Below are positions 1 through 7,099 of a DNA stretch of 16,721 nucleotides, one piece after another. Within the stretch, counting starts at the first letter, position 1; every line of letters starts with the position of its first letter. Source of the stretch: JACKOD01 sp041591635 (GTDB taxonomy: Bacteria > Pseudomonadota > Gammaproteobacteria > Pseudomonadales > Oleiphilaceae). The notes beneath the pieces are model-generated. The model had not been told where the DNA came from. It did no database searches and saw only the letters and a list, made by a program, of their open reading frames with translations. The position numbers were made by a program, and so were the translations under genes. The stretch covers positions 1 to 16,721 of the forward strand of contig JBFHRO010000055.1 in assembly GCA_041591635.1 (NCBI GenBank), in the 5' to 3' direction.

Positions 1-60
1 ACCTGCCAGTTTGTCGACCAGGTTGTGTACGCCGGCGCGAATGAGTTTGTCCCTTAGCAT
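1..60 (-). CDS. 5' end of an unrecognised gene (partial, runs off the window)
   Basis: Reading the minus strand from position 60, an ATG opens a frame that stays open to the window edge (about 20 residues, beginning MLRDKLIRAGVHNL). A Shine-Dalgarno-like AGGGA lies about 7 bases upstream of the ATG, which supports a true start. It lies 62 bp downstream of rpiA on the same strand and may be co-transcribed with it. It does not look like the ilvA gene often found beside rpiA in pseudomonads. Too little is visible to assign a family. Confidence 0.4.
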   Translation of the reverse strand, partial: MLRDKLIRAGVHNLVDKLAG

Positions 61-122
61 GATGTGTTCCCTGTCTGATTGGAAAATGAAATAAGTAAGC
101 TTAAGTCAAGCAATAAACGGGC

Positions 123-794
123 CTAACCGGTGCGCTGTTCCACGCCTCTGGGGGTGCCGATCAGCAAAACATCCGCCGGGCGCAAGGCGAACAGGCCATT
201 GGTGACCACGCCTGTGATGTTGTTGATTTTTTCTTCCAGGGCACGCGGCACCTCTATGTCCATATTGTGTACGTCAAGAATGATATTGCCATTGTCGGTC
301 ACAAAGCCTTCCCGGTACACAGGGTCGCCGCCCAGCTTCACCAGTTCACGGGCTACATGGCTGCGGGCCATGGGAATCACTTCTACCGGCAGCGGAAACT
401 CGCCCAGGGATGGAACCAGCTTGCTTTCGTCGACGATGCAAATAAATTTTTTGGCAACCGCCGCGATAATTTTTTCCCGCGTCAAGGCGCCACCGCCGCC
501 TTTGACCAGCTCAAGTCGCGCGTTGCTTTCGTCGGCCCCATCCACATAAAACTCAATGACGCCTACCGTGTTGAGCTCATATACAGGAATACCGTGTGCG
601 CGCAGCCGGGCTGCTGACGCCTCGGAGCTGGCGACCGTGCCATCGAACTGGGTCTTGATGCGGGCCAGCGCATCAATAAAGTGGTTGGCGGTGGAACCCG
701 TGCCGATGCCAATAATACTGTCATCGTCCAGATGGGGGCGGATATAATCGAGCGCCGCCAAAGCGGCGGCCTGTTTGAGTTGATCCTGATTCAT
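123..794 (-). CDS. rpiA: Ribose-5-phosphate isomerase A
   Basis: This cytoplasmic enzyme interconverts ribose 5-phosphate and ribulose 5-phosphate in the non-oxidative pentose phosphate pathway. The 223-residue product has the usual family length (about 220). It carries the family motifs: the phosphate-binding GIGTGSTANHF near residues 29-39, SSEAS near 56-60, the catalytic DGADE at 85-89, KGGGGALTREK at 98-108 and a VDESK segment. The open frame extends upstream to 941, but that part is cysteine- and proline-rich and unlike RpiA. The ATG at 794 begins MNQDQLKQ as in other RpiA proteins and has GGAG about 6 bases upstream. The gene is divergent from cobS, with 90 bp between the two starts. 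No clear intrinsic terminator follows it. Confidence 0.96.
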   Translation of the reverse strand: MNQDQLKQAAALAALDYIRPHLDDDSIIGIGTGSTANHFIDALARIKTQFDGTVASSEASAARLRAHGIPVYELNTVGVIEFYVDGADESNARLELVKGGGGALTREKIIAAVAKKFICIVDESKLVPSLGEFPLPVEVIPMARSHVARELVKLGGDPVYREGFVTDNGNIILDVHNMDIEVPRALEEKINNITGVVTNGLFALRPADVLLIGTPRGVEQRTG

Positions 795-866
795 GAAGGC
801 TCCATTCGTTGGCGAGAAAGTGCACGCCGTCGAACTGCCTGGCCGGGGTGCTGAAAATTTCGCCGT

Positions 867-872
867 ATTATA
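867..872 (-). promoter_or_regulatory. Predicted -10 element of the rpiA promoter
   Basis: The minus strand carries a perfect TATAAT here, about 73 bases upstream of the rpiA ATG, in the 90-bp gap shared with cobS. No good TTGACA match lies 16-18 bases upstream; that position falls inside the first cobS codons and reads TTTTGT. The near-palindromic TATTAT on the plus strand is a poor cobS -10, because transcription would start inside the cobS ribosome-binding site. Confidence 0.35.
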
Positions 873-884
873 AGGGAGACACAG

Positions 885-1709
885 GTGGAACAAAACTCGA
901 TACCGGGGGCCGGAGCTGCAAAAGGTGCATTTCTGCGTCACGAACTTAATCTGTTTTTGATTGCCCTGACATTTCTCACCCGTATTCCCTCTCCGGTCGC
1001 CATCGACTTCACGACAACGGCACTCAACCAGTCAGCACGTTATTTTCCTCTGGTGGGGGTGCTGGTGGGGGCGGCGGGGGCTGTTACGCTGGCATTGGCT
1101 GCTGTTTGTCTGCCGGTTCCGGTGGCGGTCTTGCTGGCCATGATGGCGACCCTGTTGATCACCGGCGCCTTTCATGAAGACGGGCTGGCAGATACCTTTG
1201 ATGGCATGGGCGGGGGGCAAACCCGCGATCAGGTGCTTGCCATCATGAAAGACTCCCGCCTGGGTACTTACGGCACCATCGCGCTCTGTATGGCGCTCGC
1301 GCTCAAGGCTGCGTTGCTCATGGCCTTACCTGTGAGCGAGGCGGTCATTGCGTTGCTGAGCGGCCTTGGTATTAGTCGCTGGCTGGCGATCAGTTACCTG
1401 CTCGATTTGCGCTTCGTCCTGGAGTGGCATCTAAGCAAGGTCAAACCGCTGGCCCAGCAGCTGGATTCAAGGGAGTTTGCCTTTGCTTCGGTAACGGGCC
1501 TGGGGCTTTGTCTGATGATGATTGCCACGGCGGGCATCATGGCCACGCTGGTGGCGCTGTTGCTGCTGGGAGGGTTTCGTTGGTGGTTCGGGCGTTACCT
1601 GGTGCGCAGGCTGGGAGGCTTTACCGGGGATTGCCTGGGCGCCAGCCAGCAAATCAGTGAAGTGCTGATTTATCTGGCCTGGGTGGCAATGACCTGGAAT
1701 CTTCGCTAA
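885..1709 (+). CDS. cobS: Adenosylcobinamide-GDP ribazoletransferase (cobalamin synthase)
   Basis: CobS is an integral inner-membrane enzyme. It joins adenosylcobinamide-GDP to alpha-ribazole (or its phosphate) in the last steps of cobalamin assembly or corrinoid salvage. The 274-residue product is strongly hydrophobic with several membrane segments. It carries the family signature HEDGLADTFDG at 97-107, then MKDSRLGTYG at 121-130, and a GDCLGASQQISE segment near the C terminus. The start is GTG at 885, with AGGGAG about 6 bases upstream. No cobU, cobT or cobC gene adjoins it, so the rest of the nucleotide-loop pathway must lie elsewhere. Its TAA stop overlaps the TAG stop of the convergent gene. 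Confidence 0.95.
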   Translation: MEQNSIPGAGAAKGAFLRHELNLFLIALTFLTRIPSPVAIDFTTTALNQSARYFPLVGVLVGAAGAVTLALAAVCLPVPVAVLLAMMATLLITGAFHEDGLADTFDGMGGGQTRDQVLAIMKDSRLGTYGTIALCMALALKAALLMALPVSEAVIALLSGLGISRWLAISYLLDLRFVLEWHLSKVKPLAQQLDSREFAFASVTGLGLCLMMIATAGIMATLVALLLLGGFRWWFGRYLVRRLGGFTGDCLGASQQISEVLIYLAWVAMTWNLR

Positions 1710-2617
1710 AACACATCCACCGAGACGGACTTGGATTCGCTGGGTGCTGATCCAACCTGATACAGAAGTTCATTGTTTTGCCAGCGTACGGCTGAGATAG
1801 GCTGATCGGTGGTTTCGACGATGAAAAGGCGGGGTTCATCCAGCTGAATGTCATCGTGCCAGGCAATCAGCGTCAGCACCCGCTTGCCTTCTCGCAGGGA
1901 CAACACCGCACTGTATTTGCCGTCAGGGCTGAAACTCAGTTCGTCAATCCGGTCGGCTTTGATGGGGGCAATCAGCGCCGTTATGCTGCCACTCTTGCCC
2001 AGGGTCAGCCAGTGCTGTTGGCCGCGGGTACGGGTAACGCAGAGCGCGCCCGACCATTGGGTGTTGGCCGAACACAAAAAGCCATTTGCGGGCAGGGTGT
2101 GGGCGATGCCAGCCTCTACCTGGCCAAAGGCAACGTGCTCCACAGAGGCTTTGGCGGCGGCTTCGCGTGCCGGTTGTGCCTGCACCAGTTGTGCCTGTTC
2201 TTGTTCGTCCATGCGCGTCTGTCCAAGTCCCAGCCCCAGTACCAGGCCAAAGGCACTGGCCAGCGACAGTCCACCGGTCAGATGCGCGGACAGCCAGGCG
2301 CGAATCCGCTGGCCCAGGGGAGCGGTGCTGGCAGGCTGTGCACCCGATTCAGGCCGGAGGTGTTCGGCCTGCCCGTTTGGGTCGAGCAGTATTTGCAGGT
2401 TGATCCATTGCTGATACAGGGCGGGATGGGTATCGAGCAGGGCAAAAAGCTGGCGTCTTTGAGTGGCATCCAGCTGGCCTTCGGCAAGCCGTGCGAGTGA
2501 CTCGTGGATGTCTGGCGTCAGGTCCTGATCTGGCTTGGGATGGCTCAGGGCCAATGTTAGTGCGGCCAGGGCGTGGGCGTGGCGGCGGCTTGCAGGGGAA
2601 AAATCGGCATCAGCCAT
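1706..2617 (-). CDS. Putative membrane-anchored anti-sigma factor
   Basis: This 303-residue protein has no enzyme motif. Residues 1-110 look cytoplasmic and include a segment typical of anti-sigma N termini (LARLAEGQLDATQRRQLFALL, about 41-61) followed by a helix with YQQW. No HxxxCxxC zinc motif is present, so it is not a ZAS-type anti-sigma. A single glycine-rich hydrophobic helix at about 112-133 is followed by an acidic, glutamine-rich segment and a periplasmic domain to 303. That domain has one beta-propeller-like blade (SFSPDGKY). The ATG lies 9 bp after the sigma-like gene's stop on the same strand, an arrangement typical of sigma/anti-sigma pairs. Function is inferred from position and topology, not from close family similarity. 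Confidence 0.6.
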   Translation of the reverse strand: MADADFSPASRRHAHALAALTLALSHPKPDQDLTPDIHESLARLAEGQLDATQRRQLFALLDTHPALYQQWINLQILLDPNGQAEHLRPESGAQPASTAPLGQRIRAWLSAHLTGGLSLASAFGLVLGLGLGQTRMDEQEQAQLVQAQPAREAAAKASVEHVAFGQVEAGIAHTLPANGFLCSANTQWSGALCVTRTRGQQHWLTLGKSGSITALIAPIKADRIDELSFSPDGKYSAVLSLREGKRVLTLIAWHDDIQLDEPRLFIVETTDQPISAVRWQNNELLYQVGSAPSESKSVSVDVF

Positions 2618-2626
2618 GACTCAACC

Positions 2627-3457
2627 TCAATCACTCAGGAAATCGTTCCAGAGCAAATGGTATTTGCGCAGGAGCTCTTCGGTTCGTTTCAGTACTTTCT
2701 TTATCAGACGGCCAGGATGATGGGGCGGGACATTCATCATGCGAGCGATGGTCGAAAAGTTCAGTGCATCGCAAAAATGCAGCTTCAGCAAGAGGCGCTC
2801 CTCGGCATCCAGTGCCAGTTCCTTCACCAGTTGTTGCCAGGCGGTCCAGTCACTGGATGGCGTTGCCGATTCCTCGCCATTGACCAGTGCCGCCACCAGA
2901 TGCAGTGCTTGCTGTAATTGGGCGGTGTCGAGGGCTTCTTCCAGGGTTTGGGGGGCGGCAATAAAATCGCCCAGCGTGGCCTCTTCGTCACCCACGGGCT
3001 GATCCATGGAGACGGGCGCATCCTTGACACCGCACCAGGGAAGCCGCGCCTTGATGGTGGTGATAATGCTGCGTAACTGGGCCGGATGGGTGCGGGTATC
3101 GCGGGCGTGCAGGTCAATTACTGAGTCGGTGAGTTGGCGCTCCAGACAGATGCGTTTCCACAGGCTCACCCACAGCTCACCCTCGCGTTTGAGCCATTCA
3201 GGCGGGCGTATGCGGCCAAAACGCTTGCGCGCAAACTCTTCCAGCAGGTTGGATGCCACCGAATACAGAAAGGTTTCGGGTTTTGCCTGATGGGTGTATT
3301 TGCGACAACGTTCCCAGTGATTGGCCGTCAGTTCGTTGATGACGAAGGTGGTGCCTTCTTCGGCCAACACACTGTCGCCAAAACGTTTTTGGGCAAGATT
3401 GTCCAGTCTGTTAAAAAAATCAGAACTGAACACAATTGACGACCATTGAACATCCAT
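2627..3457 (-). CDS. Divergent sigma-70-family (ECF-like) RNA polymerase sigma factor
   Basis: The 276-residue protein has a sigma region 2-like N terminus at about 12-80. It contains an FGD...AEE...FV helix, then a PETFLYSVASNLLEEFARKR segment matching the region 2.3/2.4 pattern of ECF factors. The C terminus (about 213-262) is a region 4 helix-turn-helix: LDAEERLLLKLHF, then FSTIARMMNVP, then RLIKKVLKRTEELL. Between them lies an extra segment of about 110 residues, including WKRICLERQLTDSVIDL and an acidic stretch. This makes it longer than standard ECF factors (about 170-200). The ATG at 3457 is the only one available near the N terminus, although its ribosome-binding site is weak. The putative anti-sigma gene follows 9 bp downstream. 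It probably directs transcription of an envelope regulon that may include the genes upstream of it. Confidence 0.75.
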   Translation of the reverse strand: MDVQWSSIVFSSDFFNRLDNLAQKRFGDSVLAEEGTTFVINELTANHWERCRKYTHQAKPETFLYSVASNLLEEFARKRFGRIRPPEWLKREGELWVSLWKRICLERQLTDSVIDLHARDTRTHPAQLRSIITTIKARLPWCGVKDAPVSMDQPVGDEEATLGDFIAAPQTLEEALDTAQLQQALHLVAALVNGEESATPSSDWTAWQQLVKELALDAEERLLLKLHFCDALNFSTIARMMNVPPHHPGRLIKKVLKRTEELLRKYHLLWNDFLSD

Positions 3458-3486
3458 GGGTAAAGCGCCAGCAAAGTGGTTTCATG

Positions 3487-3502
3487 ATTAAAAAGTTTTA
3501 AT
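3487..3502. promoter_or_regulatory. 16-bp palindrome upstream of the sigma-factor gene (possible operator)
   Basis: ATTAAAA-AG-TTTTAAT is a perfect 7-bp inverted repeat around a 2-base spacer. It lies 30 bases upstream of the sigma gene's ATG and covers about +1 to +16 of the predicted transcript. It could bind a dimeric regulator or fold as a hairpin in the leader RNA. Confidence 0.45.
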
Positions 3503-3508
3503 GACGGC

Positions 3509-3537
3509 TTGATACCAGAAAACGCGCAAAGCGACAA
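3509..3537 (-). promoter_or_regulatory. Predicted sigma-70-type promoter for the sigma/anti-sigma pair
   Basis: On the minus strand, TTGTCG (3532-3537) is followed by a 17-base spacer and TATCAA (3509-3514). Each hexamer matches 4 of 6 consensus bases. The predicted start is near 3502, leaving a leader of about 45 bases before the ATG. Confidence 0.35.
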
Positions 3538-3593
3538 CTTTTTAGCTTCTGGTTTTTGCGGCAAAGGCGGATGCAGGGATAAGAAAGCAAAGC

Positions 3594-3630
3594 GCCAAGG
3601 CCCGCAAACTAAGGTTGGCAGGGCCTTGGC
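3594..3630 (-). terminator. Probable intrinsic terminator after the MltC-like gene
   Basis: GCCAAGGCCC and GGGCCTTGGC form a perfect 10-bp stem with a 17-base loop, starting 13 bases after the stop codon of the minus-strand MltC-like gene. The RNA continues GCTTTGCTTTCTTAT, an interrupted U-rich tract. This should separate the enzyme and lipoprotein genes from the sigma-factor gene, at least in part. The loop is long and the U tract imperfect. Confidence 0.55.
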
Positions 3631-3643
3631 AGGGACGGCTAGA

Positions 3644-5080
3644 CTAGAGATCGTACTTGTCCATCCGCTCTGTCACCTTGACCAGGTATTTGCGGGTTTC
3701 ATCGTAGGGCAAGTGCTTTTTCAGATGCTGATACACCTGCGCGGGGGTCATGGCGTTGATTTTGGCCACGGCCGGCTTGAGCTTGCGAGCTCCGGTAAAG
3801 GCCTTGGCAACATTGCCGGCGCCGGTGTTGTAGGCGGCAATGGTGCAATAGAGGCGGCTTTGCGGGTTCTCTATGTCCTTGAGATAGCGGTAAAACAGGA
3901 TGTTCAGGTAGGTGGTGCCGATTTCGATATTCTGATCACCGTTGTACAGGTACGAAGGCGACAGAATCCGGGCCTTGCCGAACAGGGCTTCGGTGGCATC
4001 CTGACCGGCAGAGGTGGGCACTATCTGCATCAGGCCATAGGCGGGCACCGCCGATCGTGCCATGGGGTTGAAAGCTGACTCGGTTTCGATAATGGCAAAC
4101 ACCAGGGGTTTTTCAACATCCGCCTTGCTGGCATAGCGTGTCACTTCGCTGTTCAGCGCTTGCGCCGGTTTGGGGAGCTGGCCCGGGCGCTGCCCCGGCA
4201 TGGGCTTGGGCTTTTTCAGTTTGGTTTGCGTGTTGCCTGAGGGCTTGGGTTTGGCGGCGGATGCGGGTTCATCGGCCTCCTCGTCGTCACCGGCACGCGC
4301 AGTGAGTGGCACTTTGAGCGTGACGACCGTTTTTCCTTTTTTGTTGGTTTTTTGTGACAGCTCCTGGTTTTGGATCATGTGATCCACCAGCGAGTCCAAC
4401 TCCTGCTCGCTCAGGGTTTCCTTGCCTGTCAGGTAAGGCACCAGAATGGGCGCAGGCTTCACCTCGGCAGTCTGCAGCAGGCTGATTTTTTCCTTGCTGC
4501 GCTTTTCAATGGATTGGGAGAGTGTGTCGTCCTGGTAGGCCTGGGCCTTGTTTTTTTGCAGCAGTTTTGCCAACGCCTGACGCATATCCTCTTGCGATGC
4601 CTGTTGCCCTTTTTCATAGGTCATGGCGATTTCAATGGCACCGTTCTCAAAGTCGACCTTGTTGCGTTGCTTCAGGTCCTCGCTGTAATCGACCCACACC
4701 TTCTTGCCGGAGACTTCAGGCTTATCCCACACGCCGGACAGCTGCTGTTGATACTTGCGTGTCTCTTCCTGGGTGATGCGCTTGTATTCCTCGAACTCTG
4801 CCATCAGTTTGCGCTTGAACTCGGCATATTCGGTGAGCTGTTGTTTGCGAAAAGCTTCGAATTCATCGGCTTCAGACCGGTGTTTTTTGGCCGGTACCAC
4901 CTTGCCGCCGGATTCTGTGGTGCCATCCGTTTGGGCGGCATCCTGGGTTGGCGAGGACGAGAAACTGCGGGTTTCCTGTTCAAGTTCGGCAAACGGATCG
5001 TCCGTTGCTACCGCCACGGCGGGCAGGGTGATTCCGATAGCCAGGCTTAAGGCAAGATGGCGCCAGCAACATTTGTTCAT
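3644..5080 (-). CDS. MltC-like lytic murein transglycosylase
   Basis: This exported enzyme is predicted to cleave the MurNAc-GlcNAc bond of peptidoglycan, forming 1,6-anhydro ends. The 478 residues begin with a signal peptide (hydrophobic to about 20, likely cleaved after AVAVA). There is no lipobox, unlike classical MltC. Residues 74-110 form a charged helix with aromatic pairs at 74/77, 85/88 and 96/99 plus Y110, an 11-residue period. Next comes a MltC N-terminal-domain motif (WVDYSEDLKQRNKVDFENG, about 129-147), then a Pro/Lys-rich linker near 265-305. The SLT domain spans about 325-470, with ETES (catalytic Glu probably E334), AYGLMQIVPTSAG, and AAYNTGAGNV. It is longer than E. coli MltC (about 360). 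The gene follows the small LPP20-type lipoprotein gene by 100 bp, and AGGA precedes the ATG. Confidence 0.88.
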   Translation of the reverse strand: MNKCCWRHLALSLAIGITLPAVAVATDDPFAELEQETRSFSSSPTQDAAQTDGTTESGGKVVPAKKHRSEADEFEAFRKQQLTEYAEFKRKLMAEFEEYKRITQEETRKYQQQLSGVWDKPEVSGKKVWVDYSEDLKQRNKVDFENGAIEIAMTYEKGQQASQEDMRQALAKLLQKNKAQAYQDDTLSQSIEKRSKEKISLLQTAEVKPAPILVPYLTGKETLSEQELDSLVDHMIQNQELSQKTNKKGKTVVTLKVPLTARAGDDEEADEPASAAKPKPSGNTQTKLKKPKPMPGQRPGQLPKPAQALNSEVTRYASKADVEKPLVFAIIETESAFNPMARSAVPAYGLMQIVPTSAGQDATEALFGKARILSPSYLYNGDQNIEIGTTYLNILFYRYLKDIENPQSRLYCTIAAYNTGAGNVAKAFTGARKLKPAVAKINAMTPAQVYQHLKKHLPYDETRKYLVKVTERMDKYDL

Positions 5081-5123
5081 GGGGCTTGTCCTGTCGTTCT
5101 AAACGTAAGGGGTCAGGCTGTCC

Positions 5124-5156
5124 TCCGTGCGGTTTCAGGCGATCAGACCGCACGGA
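5124..5156. repeat. Inverted repeat (hairpin) between the LPP20-type and MltC-like genes
   Basis: TCCGTGCGGT and ACCGCACGGA form a perfect 10-bp stem around a 13-base loop in the 100-bp gap between two minus-strand genes. No U-rich run follows on the minus strand. It may therefore be an RNA-processing or stability element, or a weak terminator, rather than a standard intrinsic terminator. Confidence 0.5.
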
Positions 5157-5180
5157 CGTGACGTCAATGAAGCTTGGCGC

Positions 5181-5780
5181 TCACTGGGCCTTGTCGATTT
5201 CTGCGTCCATTTCCTGCTGGGCCTTGTAAGCCTTGAATTCCTGGTACAGGACTTCATTGGACTGGGGTGACAACTGACGGCCAGACTGGGCGACCAGTTC
5301 CTTGTACAGAGACTCGGTCAAGGTGGGATCCAGTGACACCATCACACACAGCTTCTGGGTACCGTCGGGAAAGTTAATGTAATCCATCTTGACCGGACGG
5401 CTGCCCGACAGCTTCTGATTGGTCACCTGCTTTGATACCGACTCGAAGGTGCTGCCAACAGCCGAGCCCTGGGATGTTTCTGTCAGGCTTTGATAAGTCT
5501 TGTCCATGGCCTTGACCTGGATGTTGATTTGCTTGGCAATTTCTGCCCGGGCCAGAGCTACGGCCTTGTTTTTGAGAATGTTCATGTCGGCATTGGTTTG
5601 CACGCACTGGGTATCGGCAAAGCCGTTCTCGGTGATAGGCAGCGTTACCCATGAAGGCAAGGTGCTCATGGGCATTGGCTGTGCCACAGGTGCGGCTTGT
5701 TGTTGCTGTGGTTTGTTGGCACCGCAGGCGGTCATGAGCGTGGATGCGATAGCGATGGTAGCGATTTTCTTCAGGTTCAT
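5181..5780 (-). CDS. LPP20-type lipoprotein
   Basis: This 199-residue predicted outer-membrane lipoprotein has a type II signal peptide ending in a lipobox (LMTAC, lipidated Cys19). Gly at +2 fits outer-membrane sorting. After a Gln/Pro-rich linker, residues 42-160 resemble the LPP20 fold: PSW at 42-44, a long helix with repeated alanines (KAVALARAEIAKQI, 72-85), a Ser/Thr/Gln-rich segment, and a strand ending in KLCVMVSLD. The C terminus (about 179-199) carries Y-x-x-F-x-x-Y-x-x-QQ, resembling one unit of the aromatic repeat in the two neighbouring enzymes. The frame opens upstream at 5864, but the ATG at 5780 places the signal peptide correctly and has AAGGA just upstream. The biochemical role of LPP20-type proteins is not settled. 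Confidence 0.75.
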   Translation of the reverse strand: MNLKKIATIAIASTLMTACGANKPQQQQAAPVAQPMPMSTLPSWVTLPITENGFADTQCVQTNADMNILKNKAVALARAEIAKQINIQVKAMDKTYQSLTETSQGSAVGSTFESVSKQVTNQKLSGSRPVKMDYINFPDGTQKLCVMVSLDPTLTESLYKELVAQSGRQLSPQSNEVLYQEFKAYKAQQEMDAEIDKAQ

Positions 5781-5907
5781 TTTTCCTTGCTCCTGTTGGG
5801 TTTGTCTGTCTGACTTCGTACGTCTGTCAGCGGTTTTACTGCTGTGGGTTTTGGGGTTTGTCACGATGCCGTTGCGTCATGGATGACTCCTGTGACGGAC
5901 AGCATGG

Positions 5908-6993
5908 CTAGTTTTTGATTCGAGCCACCCAGGCATATACCTTGGGCTGGTCGTCATCGGTGCCGGTGATGTGCAGCGCCACCAGCGCCGCCCTCAGTGT
6001 CACCTGGGTTTGTTCGTGAATCGTGCTGACCATCAGGGTGCCACCCTGACCGTATTCGATGTTCAGCAGGTCTTCGCTCAAATTGGATTCCTTTTCCAGG
6101 GCCAGCTGAATGATGGCGCGCCTGATGGCCAGATCAATCTGGCGCGAAAACAGGCCGGAAGCGACCCGTTTTTCCGCGGAGCCGACCGCCCCGTCAATGC
6201 CCTGATATTTGGGGTTCGTGAGCCAGAGCGAGGGCGAGCCGGTAAAGGTAGGCTGGTAGCCATCACTTTTGAATCGTACCCGGGTAAAAAGGGTTTCGCC
6301 GTTGCGACAGCTGTTGGTGACCAGATAGGGCAGATTTTCCTGTGAGAGCGCGTTGAGCTCATCGGTTGAGCGCATGAAGGTCAGGGTGCCCGTGTTGGTG
6401 TTGACCGTTTTCAGCGACTTGCTGGCGCTAACCTGGGTGCCGTAGAGCAGTCGGGCGATGTTTTGTGCATTACTAATGGCGTGTTCGTGTTGTTTGGTGG
6501 GGTTGGCGGTGAGGTAGCTCACGCCGATCTGGGTTAGTTCCCCTTCGCTGGAAGAAGCGCATAGCCAGGCAGGATCACAGCGGCTGATGGAGCAGGTACT
6601 GACCGGACAAAGTTCGGGGGTCACCACCGGGTGATCGCTGGCGTAGGTCAGCAGTTGGCCGTTACGGCGATAGGGTGGCGACAGATAAACCGTTTTGCCG
6701 CCCATGACCACGAATGCGGTATCCCGGGTCAGCTCGATATCGGTGTGATCCATGCCGAAGTATTGGCCAAAGGCCCCCAGTGCCCGACGCTTACTCTTGA
6801 TGACAGGCTGTTCGCCTCCGGTCCACAGATCCAGGGCGCGCCCGATCTGGCCGGTTGTGCCGCCGGCTACCGGGTTTTCGATCCAGCAAGGTTGGGTTGG
6901 GGGTGGCGGTGCTACTGCTACCATTTTGGCCTTGTTGGCGGCGCAGGCGCTCAGCAGGCAAGTCATCATGACCAGTAATCTTCTCTTAACCAT
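5908..6993 (-). CDS. Lipoprotein with three LPP20-like modules
   Basis: I recognise no single family match to the full 361-residue protein. It starts with a clear type II signal peptide (MVKRRLLVMMTCLLSAC, lipidated Cys17). The +2 Ala suits outer-membrane sorting. Three segments share one pattern: an aromatic-aliphatic pair (W37-I, W143-L, W257-L), a conserved Gly exactly 14 residues later (51, 157, 271), then an alanine-containing helix about 33-36 residues after the Trp. This resembles the start of LPP20 domains and suggests internal triplication with strong divergence. The middle section has several cysteines (129, 134, 139, 145). The start at 6993 is chosen because it places the lipobox correctly; the longer frame to 7089 does not. 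It has its own predicted promoter and lies 127 bp upstream of the small LPP20-type gene. Confidence 0.65.
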   Translation of the reverse strand: MVKRRLLVMMTCLLSACAANKAKMVAVAPPPPTQPCWIENPVAGGTTGQIGRALDLWTGGEQPVIKSKRRALGAFGQYFGMDHTDIELTRDTAFVVMGGKTVYLSPPYRRNGQLLTYASDHPVVTPELCPVSTCSISRCDPAWLCASSSEGELTQIGVSYLTANPTKQHEHAISNAQNIARLLYGTQVSASKSLKTVNTNTGTLTFMRSTDELNALSQENLPYLVTNSCRNGETLFTRVRFKSDGYQPTFTGSPSLWLTNPKYQGIDGAVGSAEKRVASGLFSRQIDLAIRRAIIQLALEKESNLSEDLLNIEYGQGGTLMVSTIHEQTQVTLRAALVALHITGTDDDQPKVYAWVARIKN

Positions 6994-7020
6994 TGAGAGC
7001 CCAAGGCAAATATAGGAACG

Positions 7021-7036
7021 AGCTGAAAATTCAGCT
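7021..7036. promoter_or_regulatory. 16-bp palindrome at the lipoprotein promoter (possible operator)
   Basis: AGCTGAA-AA-TTCAGCT is a perfect 7-bp inverted repeat with a 2-base spacer. It covers the predicted transcription start (about 7033) of the three-module lipoprotein gene. A repressor bound here would block initiation. Alternatively it forms a small 5' hairpin in the mRNA. Confidence 0.5.
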
Positions 7037-7039
7037 GCA

Positions 7040-7068
7040 AGCATAGTTACAAATTTTTCACAATTCAA
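7040..7068 (-). promoter_or_regulatory. Predicted sigma-70-type promoter for the lipoprotein gene
   Basis: On the minus strand, TTGAAT (7063-7068) is separated by 17 bases from TATGCT (7040-7045); each matches 4 of 6 consensus bases. The predicted start near 7033 gives a leader of about 40 bases. It lies in the 106-bp gap after the transglutaminase-like gene, so the downstream lipoprotein genes may be transcribed independently of it. Confidence 0.45.
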
Positions 7069-7099
7069 ATCATAGCGCTCGCGCCACACCCCGCCAGGA

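Noticed and set aside
795..941. N-terminal extension of rpiA
   Set aside because: The added 49 residues are unlike RpiA proteins and cross the cobS start; the ATG at 794 has a ribosome-binding site and the expected length.
3509..5050. Plus-strand open frames opposite the MltC-like gene (for example 3509-4078 and 4370-5050)
   Set aside because: They are antisense shadows of the transglycosylase gene, whose motifs fix the real frame on the minus strand.
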